A stretch of 43,402 nt of DNA from the IMG/VR virus record IMGVR_UViG_3300003322_000444, positions 1 through 43,402 of that record; one strand, written 5' to 3'. Under the pieces are notes generated by a model, which searched no databases, was not told the origin of the DNA, and saw nothing but the letters and a program-made list of their open reading frames with translations. The stretch is from a virus. Position numbers and translations under genes: made by a program. Below, piece by piece: positions 6,901 to 13,851 of the stretch (the stretch's first letter is position 1; every line of letters begins with the position of its first letter).

Positions 6901-6937
6901 AGCGTACTTGACTCGTCAATGGCTCGTCAATTACCTT
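6901..6937. promoter_or_regulatory. Overlapping divergent promoters sharing operator sequence
   Basis: On the plus strand, TTGACT (6908-6913) and TACCTT (6932-6937) are 18 bases apart. On the minus strand, TTGACG (6930-6925) and TACGCT (6906-6901) are also 18 apart. The two promoters therefore interlock, each -35 lying in the other's spacer. CTTGAC-TC-GTCAAT (6907-6920) matches the operator at 442-455, and the following GGCTCGTCAA matches GGCTTGTCAA beside that site. One bound regulator could block both directions. Confidence 0.7.
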
Positions 6938-6948
6938 AGTAGTGAGCA

Positions 6949-6974
6949 GCTCGGAGGGGTGATACCCGCCGAGC
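6949..6974 (+). other. Leader hairpin upstream of the ribbon-helix-helix gene
   Basis: GCTCGG (6949-6954) pairs with CCGAGC (6969-6974), and inside it GGGT (6957-6960) pairs with ACCC (6964-6967) around GAT. The hairpin lies in the 5' leader between the rightward promoter and the ATG at 7010, so it may stabilise the mRNA or serve in attenuation. There is no U-run. Confidence 0.45.
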
Positions 6975-7009
6975 CATGATCACTTGGGCCGAGGGAGAGG
7001 CATGGATCA

Positions 7010-7261
7010 ATGGCCGTGACGAAGAAGTACACAGATCAACTGGTCGTTCAGGTGACCGAGGAGACCGGCCGCGTACTGCGCTGGATGGCCTCGGAGGACG
7101 AGGTGAGCCTGTCGGAGGTAACGCGCCAGGCCATCGCCAAGGGGCTGCGGGCCATGGTCGGTTATGAGGAGGCCCTGGCCGGCGTACGCGAGCAGATGCG
7201 GGCTGAAGAGGAGGCCGCCGACGCCCATCGGGATATCGAACTGGCCGCGATCAGGGCGTAG
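7010..7261 (+). CDS. Ribbon-helix-helix-like regulator candidate (83 aa)
   Basis: The N-terminal part (KYTDQLVVQVTEETGRVLRW) has a short strand with alternating polar and hydrophobic residues, followed by helices (SLSEVTRQAIAKGLRAMV), the pattern of Arc/CopG/MetJ ribbon-helix-helix proteins. The C-terminal 30 residues are a charged helix (EQMRAEEEAADAHRDIELAA). Such proteins bind short inverted repeats as dimers. It is the first gene rightward of the divergent promoters and is followed by the replicase, so autoregulation through the ATTGAC-NN-GTCAAT sites is plausible. AGGGAGAGG lies nine bases upstream of the ATG. Confidence 0.65.
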   Translation: MAVTKKYTDQLVVQVTEETGRVLRWMASEDEVSLSEVTRQAIAKGLRAMVGYEEALAGVREQMRAEEEAADAHRDIELAAIRA

Positions 7262-7272
7262 CGTCACATGAA

Positions 7273-7307
7273 CCGCGCGCCCCCGGGAGTGGTCCGGAAG
7301 CGCGCGG
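7273..7307 (+). other. G+C-rich hairpin between the RHH gene and the replicase gene
   Basis: CCGCGCGC (7273-7280) pairs with GCGCGCGG (7300-7307), enclosing CCGG...CCGG that can extend the structure. There is no following T-run, so it is more likely an mRNA stability or attenuation element than a terminator. Confidence 0.5.
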
Positions 7308-7310
7308 CAA

Positions 7311-7329
7311 GTTCAGAGAGGAACTGAAC
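7311..7329 (+). promoter_or_regulatory. Ribosome binding site presented in a hairpin loop
   Basis: GTTCAG (7311-7316) and CTGAAC (7324-7329) form a six-base stem whose seven-base loop, AGAGGAA, is the Shine-Dalgarno sequence. The ATG of the replicase gene follows the stem immediately (7330). This geometry could tune or gate translation. Confidence 0.6.
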
Positions 7330-9474
7330 ATGGCCGATAGTACAGAGACGCACGCCGCTGCGCTGGGTTACGTCGAGCGCGGATGGGCCATCCTGGCGCT
7401 CTACGGAGTGGACGAGGGCGGACGCTGCCGCTGCGCGCGCGGCGCGCTGTGCAAGAGCCCCGGCAAGCACCCGCACGGGCGCCGGCGCGCGGACGGCGGG
7501 GGGTGGCTGCCACCGATGCGCACAGCCGAGGACCTGGAGCGCATGCTGCCGGGCGATAACATCGGCCTGGCCACCGGCGCGGCATCGGACTGCTGGGCGC
7601 TGGACGTGGATCCCAAGCACGGCGGGGACCTGCGTCTGAAAGAGCTGGAGACGGTACATGGTGCACTACCGGACACCTGGAAGCAGCGGACCGGGTCGGG
7701 CGGCTTCCACCTGCTGTTCCAGCTCCCCGACGACTTCACGGTCACCGACTCGCCCGGCCGCCTGCCGCCGGGGCTGGACGTGCGCGGCGAAGGCGGCCAG
7801 ATCGTGCTGGCGCCGAGCGTCTCGGGCGTGGGCGCGTACGCGGTCGAGCGCGACGCCGCGGTGCTGGCAGCGCCAGCATGGCTGCTCGACCTGATCCGGC
7901 CGCTGCCGATCAGTGAGCGCGACGTGTTCGACGGACCGACGTACTCGGGCGTACCGCAGTTGACCAGTGACAACGGACTGTCGGACGTGGACGGACGGCT
8001 GGCGGCGTACGCGATGTCGGCGGTCCAGCGGGAGCTTGGACGGCTGGCGTCGGCAGTGCCGGGCACGCGCGGGCGCACCGCGTTCGAAGTGGCGTGCAAC
8101 CTCATCGAGATCGCCAATTCGCCGTGGTCGGGGCTTGCGCGCGAGACGCTCTGGGCCGCATACGCCACAGCGGCCGGTACGGCGATGGATCTTGGTGGCG
8201 ACTTCGACGAAGCGGAGGCGTACCAGAGTTGGAGCAGCGCGGCCAGAACGGTGGGGGAGCGCGGCCGGGCCACGCCGCAGGCGCCGGGCGGGGGTGAGTT
8301 CCTGCCCTGGGCGTCGGTGGGGGGCGTGCCCCCTTTCTCCGCGGGCTCCCCGGCTTCCCCGGCTGGCCTTTCCATGCCATGGGCGCCTGCGGCGGCCGAC
8401 CCGTTCTCGGCTCCCGACTCTTCCGGAACATCAGCATCCACTAGCGGTTATCCACAGGCGTCGGCCGACCCTGTGGACGCGCTGATCGGGCGCATGCTCA
8501 TGCCGGACGATCTGCGCAGCCTGCCGCCCCCGGAGCCGCTCGTGGACGGCCTGATCGACCTGGACTCCGAGGTGTGGATGATCGGGCCGAGCGGGGGGTT
8601 CAAGACGTTCGTGGCGCTGGACCTGGCCTGTCACGTCTCCAGCGGGCGCACGTGGCAGGGGCTGGCGGTCACCCAGGGCACCGTCGTGTACGTGGTCGCC
8701 GAGGGCGCCAAGGGCATCAAACAGCGGGTGGAGGCGTGGCGGCACGTCTACGGCGATCCGGGGCGCATGATCGTCCTTCCGGAGCCGGTGCAGGCCGGGC
8801 GGCTGGAGGAGTGGATGACGCTCGTGGAGGCGTGCGGCCGGCTCGGCGCGGCCATGGTCGTCCTGGACACCCAGGCGCGCGTCACGGTGGGGTTGAACGA
8901 GAACGACGCCCGGGACATGGGCATCTTCGTGGAGGCCGTACGGCGCATGCGGGTACGCACGGGAGCGGCCGTCGTCGTCGTGCATCACACCGGCCGCAAC
9001 GGCGGGGACGCGCGCGGGTCGAGCGCGATCGACGGTGCGCAGGACACGGAGATCCGGGTGGAGCGACCGTCCAAGCGGTCCATGCGCGCCAAGATCACTA
9101 CCGACAAGCAGAAGGACCGGGACGACCGGTTCTGTCTGGAAGTGACGCTGAAGGTGCACGATGTCGGATTCGATGCGAAGGGCCGGAAGATGACGTCTCT
9201 GGCCGTCGCGCCGGCGGACCCGTTCGACCTCCCGGTGGTGACCGAGCCGGAGTGGATCGCCAACCTGACCGAGAATCAGGGGCTTCTCTTGGCCGTCATG
9301 CGTGATCACTCGGGCGACCAGGGGGCGACCCAGGCGGAGATGCTTCGTTGGCTCAAAGAGCGAGGCCAGACCATGCCTCGCACGTCTGCCGGGACCGCGC
9401 TCCGGACCCTGGTAGAGAAAGACCTGCTAGAGCAGTATGGTGTTGCGCGGTACCGGTTACCGGACCCAGGCTGA
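7330..9474 (+). CDS. Bifunctional primase-polymerase fused to a RepA-like AAA ATPase (714 aa)
   Basis: Residues 1-190 match the archaeo-eukaryotic Prim-Pol family: ALGYVERGWAILAL start, zinc-type CRCARGALC and GKHPHG, N-I-G-L-ATG, catalytic LDVDPKHGG, and SGGFHLLF with the conserved His. After a linker, residues 405-640 are a RepA/RecA-like ATPase: Walker A GPSGGFKTF (G-x-x-G-x-x-K-T), Walker B-like AMVVLDTQA, VVVVHHTGRN and GSSAIDGAQD. The C-terminus reads as a winged helix. It should prime and extend DNA and load or act as replicative helicase. No other DNA polymerase is visible, so this is probably the core replicase. The start is fixed by the loop-borne ribosome site. Confidence 0.88.
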   Translation: MADSTETHAAALGYVERGWAILALYGVDEGGRCRCARGALCKSPGKHPHGRRRADGGGWLPPMRTAEDLERMLPGDNIGLATGAASDCWALDVDPKHGGDLRLKELETVHGALPDTWKQRTGSGGFHLLFQLPDDFTVTDSPGRLPPGLDVRGEGGQIVLAPSVSGVGAYAVERDAAVLAAPAWLLDLIRPLPISERDVFDGPTYSGVPQLTSDNGLSDVDGRLAAYAMSAVQRELGRLASAVPGTRGRTAFEVACNLIEIANSPWSGLARETLWAAYATAAGTAMDLGGDFDEAEAYQSWSSAARTVGERGRATPQAPGGGEFLPWASVGGVPPFSAGSPASPAGLSMPWAPAAADPFSAPDSSGTSASTSGYPQASADPVDALIGRMLMPDDLRSLPPPEPLVDGLIDLDSEVWMIGPSGGFKTFVALDLACHVSSGRTWQGLAVTQGTVVYVVAEGAKGIKQRVEAWRHVYGDPGRMIVLPEPVQAGRLEEWMTLVEACGRLGAAMVVLDTQARVTVGLNENDARDMGIFVEAVRRMRVRTGAAVVVVHHTGRNGGDARGSSAIDGAQDTEIRVERPSKRSMRAKITTDKQKDRDDRFCLEVTLKVHDVGFDAKGRKMTSLAVAPADPFDLPVVTEPEWIANLTENQGLLLAVMRDHSGDQGATQAEMLRWLKERGQTMPRTSAGTALRTLVEKDLLEQYGVARYRLPDPG

Positions 9475-9506
9475 GCAGCTACGATAGCAATTCCACATAG
9501 GAAGAT

Positions 9507-9541
9507 CACAAAACCCCGGGCCGATGACCTGGGGTTTTGTG
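9507..9541. terminator. Bidirectional rho-independent terminator after the replicase gene
   Basis: CACAAAACCCCGGG and the complementary arm ending GGGGTTTTGTG form a stem of about 14 pairs (one G-U) around the loop CCGATGA. The A-run and T-run flanks allow termination in either direction. It lies 33 bases after the replicase stop. Confidence 0.88.
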
Positions 9542-9870
9542 CTGTCCAGAGTGGATAGTCGGTATCGAAATTACTTGATGCATAGTCCCTGACCTGCGTG
9601 ACGTATGTGTCGGCCGTGGACTGACGTACTTGATCTTCAAATCGGACATTGCCAAGATCTTTCGCGTCCTTGATGGTTCAACTACCACTCGTGAGCTGCT
9701 GACTTGCATGATCACTGTCCACGGCCGACAGACGCAGTTGTTGATCTTAAAAAATCCCTGGTCGTGACTGTCGGCCGTGGACAGTGACGTACATGATCAT
9801 GCTGTTGACCAGGAAAGCGACGTACATGACGTACATGTACGTGTTGTAGTACTCCCTATGACGTACGCCC
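9542..9870. other. Non-coding repeat region, candidate replication origin
   Basis: About 330 bases without a convincing gene and visibly richer in A+T than the rest. TGTCGGCCGTGGAC occurs at 9608-9621 and 9769-9782 and inverted at 9717-9730. TGACGTAC or near copies occur at 9599-9606, 9622-9629, 9785-9792, 9819-9825, 9827-9834 and 9859-9866, several followed by TTGATC or ATGATC. The region lies between two terminators, next to the replicase gene. Iteron-like repeats in A+T-rich DNA beside a RepA-type gene suggest an origin; an operator cluster is the alternative. Confidence 0.55.
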
Positions 9871-9894
9871 CCCCCCTCTCTAGAGAGAGGGGGG
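9871..9894. repeat. Perfect 10-bp C/G-run hairpin
   Basis: CCCCCCTCTC (9871-9880) pairs with GAGAGGGGGG (9885-9894) around TAGA. The polypurine/polypyrimidine arms without a U-run are not a standard terminator. It marks the edge of the candidate origin and could act as a replication or transcription barrier. Confidence 0.6.
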
Positions 9895-9920
9895 CGGACG
9901 GTCTAGGAGAAGGGAAGATC

Positions 9921-9960
9921 AAAAGCGTCGAGCCGCCCCGCTGGACGGCGGAACGGCTCG
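9921..9960 (-). terminator. Terminator of the central leftward operon
   Basis: On the minus strand CGAGCCG (9960-9954) pairs with CGGCTCG (9935-9929), with further G+C pairing inside, followed by ACGCTTTTGATC. It lies 22 bases after the stop of the last gene of the 11616-9982 operon, as expected for a rho-independent terminator. Confidence 0.7.
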
Positions 9961-9981
9961 TACGTTGTTGATGATGTTGAC

Positions 9982-10146
9982 TTACTTGTCTCGGTGGCGC
10001 TCCCGGAATTCGGCCGCCCGGCGATCCGCAGCCTCTTGATCGAACTTCGGATCTTCGCGCTTGGAATCCCACCCCTTCGGATCGTGCGGGCGGGTGGTGC
10101 GCGAGCCGGCCGGGAAGCCGTGCGGAGGGTCACTCTTCTTGGACAT
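9982..10146 (-). CDS. Small highly charged protein (54 aa)
   Basis: The product starts MSKKSDPPHGFPAGSRTT and ends in a charged helix (EAADRRAAEFRERHRDK). It is the last gene of its operon. An in-frame ATG at 10155, four bases after the upstream stop, would add MVV; neither start has a strong ribosome site, so reinitiation is likely. It resembles two other small proteins in this operon (10565-10738 and 10741-10902) in having a short N-terminus followed by an Arg/Glu/Asp/Ala helix. No known family. Confidence 0.6.
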   Translation of the reverse strand: MSKKSDPPHGFPAGSRTTRPHDPKGWDSKREDPKFDQEAADRRAAEFRERHRDK

Positions 10147-10157
10147 GACAACCATTC

Positions 10158-10565
10158 TCAGTTAGGGGGATGGAGCAGCAGCTTCCAGGCCCGGTACCCC
10201 CGCCGGGTCGCATACCACCGCGGTGGGTCGCCGGCCACGAGGGCGTAGCGCGTCTCCGCCAACCAGGTACGCATGCGCTCGTCCAGCATGGCGAAGCGCA
10301 GTCCCGTCTTGCCGGAGCGGATGACGGCCTCCAGGGTCTCGATCTGCGCCAGGGAGGGAACCGTCTGGTGGGGGGTCGGCGCCGGAGCCCCGCCGCGCGC
10401 CACCAGGCCGACGCAGACGGGACAACGGGCACTGCGGAGTCCTGCGACCCAGGAGACCGACCGCACGAGGCACAGGGACCGCTGGGCGGCCTCCGGCACG
10501 GCATGGGCCTCGTTGCCGCCCAGGACGCGCAGCCACGAGATCGAGGGAGATGCCGTGGCGGTCAT
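10158..10565 (-). CDS. Hypothetical protein with a CxxC motif (135 aa)
   Basis: The protein contains RCPVCVGLV (residues ~48-56) and a C-terminal region rich in Trp, Arg and Tyr (RYALVAGDPPRWYATRRGYR). One Cys pair is not enough to define a zinc site. No family is recognised. Its ATG overlaps the TGA of the upstream small gene by one base (TGATG). Confidence 0.65.
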   Translation of the reverse strand: MTATASPSISWLRVLGGNEAHAVPEAAQRSLCLVRSVSWVAGLRSARCPVCVGLVARGGAPAPTPHQTVPSLAQIETLEAVIRSGKTGLRFAMLDERMRTWLAETRYALVAGDPPRWYATRRGYRAWKLLLHPPN

Positions 10566-10738
10566 CAGTGCCCCCGGCGCGCGCGCTCAGCCTGCTCGCG
10601 CAGCTCTCGTGCTTCCTTCTCGCGCCGGTCCTGCTCGTCCTGTTCGCGGCGACGCAGATCATCGTCTGCCTTGCGCCGGGCCAGCTCGGCGTCCGGATCG
10701 CCGTTGAAGTCGCGCCCGGTGTTGTCGTACTTACCCAT
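10565..10738 (-). CDS. Small highly charged helical protein (57 aa)
   Basis: The product begins MGKYDNTGRDFNGDPDAEL and continues as an uninterrupted Arg/Glu/Asp/Ala helix ending RARRGH. ATG at 10738 follows the upstream stop by two bases (TGATCATG), and the stop overlaps the next ATG. Similar to its upstream neighbour in start (MGK) and composition, suggesting duplication. Function unknown; the single charged helix could bind nucleic acid or protein. Confidence 0.6.
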   Translation of the reverse strand: MGKYDNTGRDFNGDPDAELARRKADDDLRRREQDEQDRREKEARELREQAERARRGH

Positions 10739-10740
10739 GA

Positions 10741-10902
10741 TCATTTCCCCTCTCGGTGGCGGTTGGCGCGGTCGTTGGCCTCACGCTCGCGCCGGGCGGC
10801 GTCCTCCATGCGCTTGCGCTCGGCGGCCTCCGCCTCGCGTCGGGCGTACTCCGCGCGCTGAGTCTCGCGGTCGCGGTCGTCCGGACTGATGAACTTCCCC
10901 AC
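10741..10902 (-). CDS. Small highly charged helical protein (53 aa)
   Basis: GTG at 10902 is chosen because AGGGAGG lies five bases upstream; a GTG at 10923 would add seven residues but has no such site. The product starts MGKFISPDDRDRETQRAEY and is a charged helix to its end (ANRHREGK). It is probably related to the next gene. No known family. Confidence 0.6.
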   Translation of the reverse strand: MGKFISPDDRDRETQRAEYARREAEAAERKRMEDAARREREANDRANRHREGK

Positions 10903-10922
10903 AGGAACCTCCCTGGTGGTCA

Positions 10923-10938
10923 CTGACGGCCTCGTCAG
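10923..10938. repeat. Small inverted repeat in the leader of the charged-protein genes
   Basis: CTGACG (10923-10928) pairs with CGTCAG (10933-10938) around GCCT. The TGAC...GTCA arms are reminiscent of the phage operator but with wider spacing. It may be a regulatory hairpin in the mRNA. Confidence 0.35.
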
Positions 10939-10957
10939 GAGCGGTCGCCCCGCTCGA

Positions 10958-10981
10958 CCCGATCGCCTCCCGGCGATCGGG
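10958..10981. terminator. Strong hairpin between leftward genes, attenuator or terminator
   Basis: CCCGATCGCC (10958-10967) pairs perfectly with GGCGATCGGG (10972-10981) around TCCC, followed on the plus strand by TTTC and on the minus strand by TCGAGC. It lies between the 206-residue gene and the small charged-protein genes, so on the minus strand it probably attenuates transcription into them. Confidence 0.55.
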
Positions 10982-10995
10982 TTTCGGCTCCGCGG

Positions 10996-11616
10996 TCAGT
11001 CGTTCTTCTGGTAGCGCTTGGTGATTTGGCCGACGATCCAGTCCGTGATCATCTCCTCGTCCTCGGGGCGCCCCTGCTCGATCCACTCGGCCGTGACTGC
11101 AGTGGAGACGGCCTGGAATGCCAGGTCGTTGGGGAGCTGCGTCATCCGCCGATGGAACGCCCAGTCCAGCAGTGCGATCACTGCGGCACCGGGCTGATAC
11201 ATCCAGGCGTCCTCTGCGAGCTGCGCGGCGGCGTTCTCGGCGTTGGCGTCCTCGATGACCTGGAGGGCGTACGCAAGGCACTCGGGGCAGGTGGCGTCCT
11301 CGTCACCGAAATTCACGGCCCGCATGAACGAGTGGGCGTCTACGAGGCGCAGGAGCTTGCCGCAGACGGTCTGGCCGTCCGTGCCGATGTAGTGCACGAC
11401 GACCGGGTTGCGCGGGTCCTCGGCGGCCTTGCGGTACACGCCGCTCTCGTCGGTCCTGTTCCAGGCCGCGACGATCTCGTCAGCTTCGGCGATGGTGACC
11501 TTCTGCGTACCGGCGGGCAGGTGGCCGCAGAACGAGGCGAGCGTCTCCTGATCGGTGTTCAGCAGGCCGGCCAGGTGGTCCATGGCGATCGTCTGCGGGG
11601 TGGTGGCCTCGGTCAT
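10996..11616 (-). CDS. Hypothetical protein with possible metal site (206 aa)
   Basis: ATG at 11616 has GGAGAAG upstream. The protein starts MTEATTPQTIAMDHLAGLLN. A central part, VVVHYIGTDGQTVCGKLLRL followed by a CPEC motif, has the C...CxxC(L) arrangement seen in small DUFs of actinophages where His/Cys bind zinc. The C-terminal half is helical. First gene of the central leftward operon; its promoter region contains the common phage operator. No function assigned. Confidence 0.7.
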   Translation of the reverse strand: MTEATTPQTIAMDHLAGLLNTDQETLASFCGHLPAGTQKVTIAEADEIVAAWNRTDESGVYRKAAEDPRNPVVVHYIGTDGQTVCGKLLRLVDAHSFMRAVNFGDEDATCPECLAYALQVIEDANAENAAAQLAEDAWMYQPGAAVIALLDWAFHRRMTQLPNDLAFQAVSTAVTAEWIEQGRPEDEEMITDWIVGQITKRYQKND

Positions 11617-11756
11617 GATCTTCTCCGTTCTCGTGGCTGCTGTGCGGTACCACTCAATGGTAACCCATTGACTCGTCAATGGTGATCCAATACGGGGGAA
11701 TGTGACACGAATCACACTGACGAGTCAACGAGCAGTCATGTGCTATGGTGCTCGGC
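11617..11756. promoter_or_regulatory. Divergent control region with two operator copies
   Basis: Two sites match the phage operator: ATTGAC-TC-GTCAAT (11667-11680) and ACTGAC-GA-GTCAAC (11716-11729). A minus-strand promoter can be read as TTGGAT (11690-11685), 17 bases, TGGGTT (11667-11662), with the first operator in the spacer. On the plus strand TATGGT (11744-11749) could be a -10, but no good -35 is seen. TCAATGG-TAAC-CCATTGA (11654-11671) is a further inverted repeat. Confidence 0.6.
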
Positions 11757-13424
11757 ATGGGTGGAATCGTCCTGCGGGACTATCAGGAAGCGGCCGTCGC
11801 GGCGATCCAGCGCGCACACGCCGACGGCGTGCGTCGCCCGGCCGTCGTCCTGCCCACCGGGACCGGAAAGACTGTCGTGTTCTCTGAGCTGGTTCGCCGG
11901 GAGCAGGCGGCCGGCAACGGGCGCACACTCGTGCTGGCGCACCGTACCGAGCTCATCCAGCAGGCCGCGGCCAAGATCCGAGACGTGGCGCCGGATCTTC
12001 GCGTGGGCATCGTGCAGGCGGATTCCCGCCAGCACCGGCGGGACGTCATCGTGGCCAGCGTGCCGACCCTGGCCACGCTCAAGCGCCGTAGCGAGATCGC
12101 CGGCGTCGGGCTGGTCATCGTGGACGAGTGCCACCACGCGACCGCTCCTACGTACATGAAGATCCTGGAGCATTACGGCTGCTTCGGCGACGGTGCGCGC
12201 GCGGTCGGCTTCACGGCCACCATGACGCGGGCCGACGAGAAGGCGCTGTCCGCCGTCTGGGAAGACGTCGTGTACACGCGCTCGATCGCCCAGGCCATCA
12301 TGGAAGGGCATCTGGTCCGGCCGCGCGGCGTACGCGTCCAGGTGCCGGACCTGAGCCTGAAGCGGGTACGCAAGTCCCGCGGGGACTACGTGGCGGCCGA
12401 CCTCGGCACGGCCATCGAGGGATCGATGGCGCCGGAGCTGGTCGCCAAGGCGTACGCCGAGCATGCGCCGGGCAAGCCGGGAATCCTCTTCGCGCCGACC
12501 GTGGCGACAGCCGAGCTGTACGCCGAGGGGCTGCGCTCAGTCGGGATCACGGCTGCCGTGGTGTCCGGCACGACGCCGGCCGCCGAGCGGGCGCGGATGC
12601 TGGCCGACTTCTCGGCCGGGCGCGTCCAGGTGCTGTGCAACTGTGCCGTGCTGACCGAGGGGACGGACCTGCCGCTGGCGGAGGTCTGCGTCGTCGGGCG
12701 GCCGACCAAGTCCCAGGGACTCTACGTCCAGATGGTGGGCCGCGTCCTGCGCCCGTACCCGGGCAAGCACGAGGCCCTGGTGCTCGACATCACCGGCGCG
12801 ACCGAGCGGCACTCGCTGATGGGGTCGGTAGACCTGTTCGGCGAGGAGCGCCCGGAGCCCGGCTCGGTGGACGAAATCGAGGACGACCGGGACGAGTGGG
12901 AGCTGTTCGACGACCTGAAGGAGGCGCAGGAGCGCGGCGACGTCGACGATGACGAACAGATCTGGCTGGAGGGACCGATCGAGTCCCGTGAAGTGGATCT
13001 GTTCCGGGCGCGGGAATCGATGTGGATGCGCACGTACGGCGGCATCTGGTTCATTCCGGCCGGGGATCGGTACATCATCGTGCAGCCTACGGCGCCGGGC
13101 GCCGAGGGGCACTGGGACGTGATCGAGATGCACAAGTTCCAGGTGGGGCGCTCCTCCTGGGTGGCCACCGGCGTGAGCGACCTCGGGTACGCCATGGCGT
13201 TCGCGGAGGGCAATGTGCAGCCGGCCGAGATGATGACGGCCAAGCGCAATGCGCGCTGGCGCAAGAACGCCGCCAGCGACAAGCAGCGCGCCTTGGCGGC
13301 TCGTTACGGCTTGGCGCTGTCGGCCAGCGCGAGTAGTGGTGAGGCGGCCGAGGCGATCACGGTGGCGATGGCGAGCGCGCGGATCGACCGGCTCGTGCCG
13401 GCGTACGCGCGGCGGAGGGCATGA
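11757..13424 (+). CDS. SF2 DEAD/DEAH-box helicase (555 aa)
   Basis: Motifs appear in order: LRDYQ (Q-motif-like), Walker A LPTGTGKTVV, TLVLAHRTELIQQA (Ia), DECHHA (II), GFTATMTR (III), the second RecA domain with GILFAPTVATAE, LTEGTDLP (V) and QMVGRVLRPYPGK (VI). This is the UvrB/ResIII-like SF2 class common in actinophages, probably acting in replication restart or branch processing. After about residue 380 there is an acidic linker and a C-terminal domain of unknown role. ATG at 11757 is preferred because a possible -10 (11744-11749) would start the mRNA about here (leaderless); ATG at 11745 would add four residues. Neither has a Shine-Dalgarno sequence. Confidence 0.88.
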   Translation: MGGIVLRDYQEAAVAAIQRAHADGVRRPAVVLPTGTGKTVVFSELVRREQAAGNGRTLVLAHRTELIQQAAAKIRDVAPDLRVGIVQADSRQHRRDVIVASVPTLATLKRRSEIAGVGLVIVDECHHATAPTYMKILEHYGCFGDGARAVGFTATMTRADEKALSAVWEDVVYTRSIAQAIMEGHLVRPRGVRVQVPDLSLKRVRKSRGDYVAADLGTAIEGSMAPELVAKAYAEHAPGKPGILFAPTVATAELYAEGLRSVGITAAVVSGTTPAAERARMLADFSAGRVQVLCNCAVLTEGTDLPLAEVCVVGRPTKSQGLYVQMVGRVLRPYPGKHEALVLDITGATERHSLMGSVDLFGEERPEPGSVDEIEDDRDEWELFDDLKEAQERGDVDDDEQIWLEGPIESREVDLFRARESMWMRTYGGIWFIPAGDRYIIVQPTAPGAEGHWDVIEMHKFQVGRSSWVATGVSDLGYAMAFAEGNVQPAEMMTAKRNARWRKNAASDKQRALAARYGLALSASASSGEAAEAITVAMASARIDRLVPAYARRRA

Positions 13425-13630
13425 TCATGGGGCCTACGTGCAAGTGGTGCACTGAGCGGTTGGTGACCTGGCATCTGTCAGGGAACGTGATCACCATGTG
13501 CTGTGTCTGCGACGCCGCCATGGCGTACATCCACGTGGAAGGGCGCAGCACGCCGGTGGGCGTACTGGCCGGGCCACCCCGATTGATCAAGAGAATGACC
13601 GGCGGTCTGTTCGGATTGCCGGAAGAGTGA
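13421..13630 (+). CDS. Small zinc-ribbon-like protein (69 aa)
   Basis: Two Cys pairs, CKWC and CCVC about 18 residues later, make a four-Cys zinc site in the first 30 residues. The C-terminal part (GPPRLIKRMTGGLFGLPEE) is amphipathic. ATG at 13421 overlaps the helicase stop; ATG at 13427 is an alternative. Function unknown. Confidence 0.65.
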   Translation: MIMGPTCKWCTERLVTWHLSGNVITMCCVCDAAMAYIHVEGRSTPVGVLAGPPRLIKRMTGGLFGLPEE

Positions 13631-13641
13631 AAGGGCGGAAC

Positions 13642-13851
13642 ATGGAGAAGGTCATTACGGAGGAGCGCCTGGAGCAGGCGCGCCGTGAGGTAGAACTGTC
13701 GCGGCTGAAGCTCGCGGTGAACTGGGCCGAGGCCCGGCGGATGTGGTCGAACCTGCTGGGCCTGGCGGGCATTGCGGCCATCATCACGTTCGGGCTGACG
13801 TGCGGCGCGTTGGCGTACGTCGCGATCCGGTGGGCCTGGGGATTGATGTGA
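13642..13851 (+). CDS. Small membrane protein (69 aa)
   Basis: A charged N-terminal helix (MEKVITEERLEQARREVELS) precedes one long hydrophobic region (about residues 36-65) that could cross the membrane once or twice. AAAGGGCGG lies upstream of ATG 13642. It is followed by another small membrane protein with overlapping start. No family recognised. Confidence 0.65.
   Translation: MEKVITEERLEQARREVELSRLKLAVNWAEARRMWSNLLGLAGIAAIITFGLTCGALAYVAIRWAWGLM

Noticed and set aside
9506-9715. A 69-residue minus-strand frame in the non-coding tract
   Set aside because: It crosses the terminator and repeat motifs, has no ribosome site, and the composition is not protein-like.
9542-9870. CRISPR array
   Set aside because: Repeats are few, short, irregularly spaced and partly inverted, with no constant spacer length.
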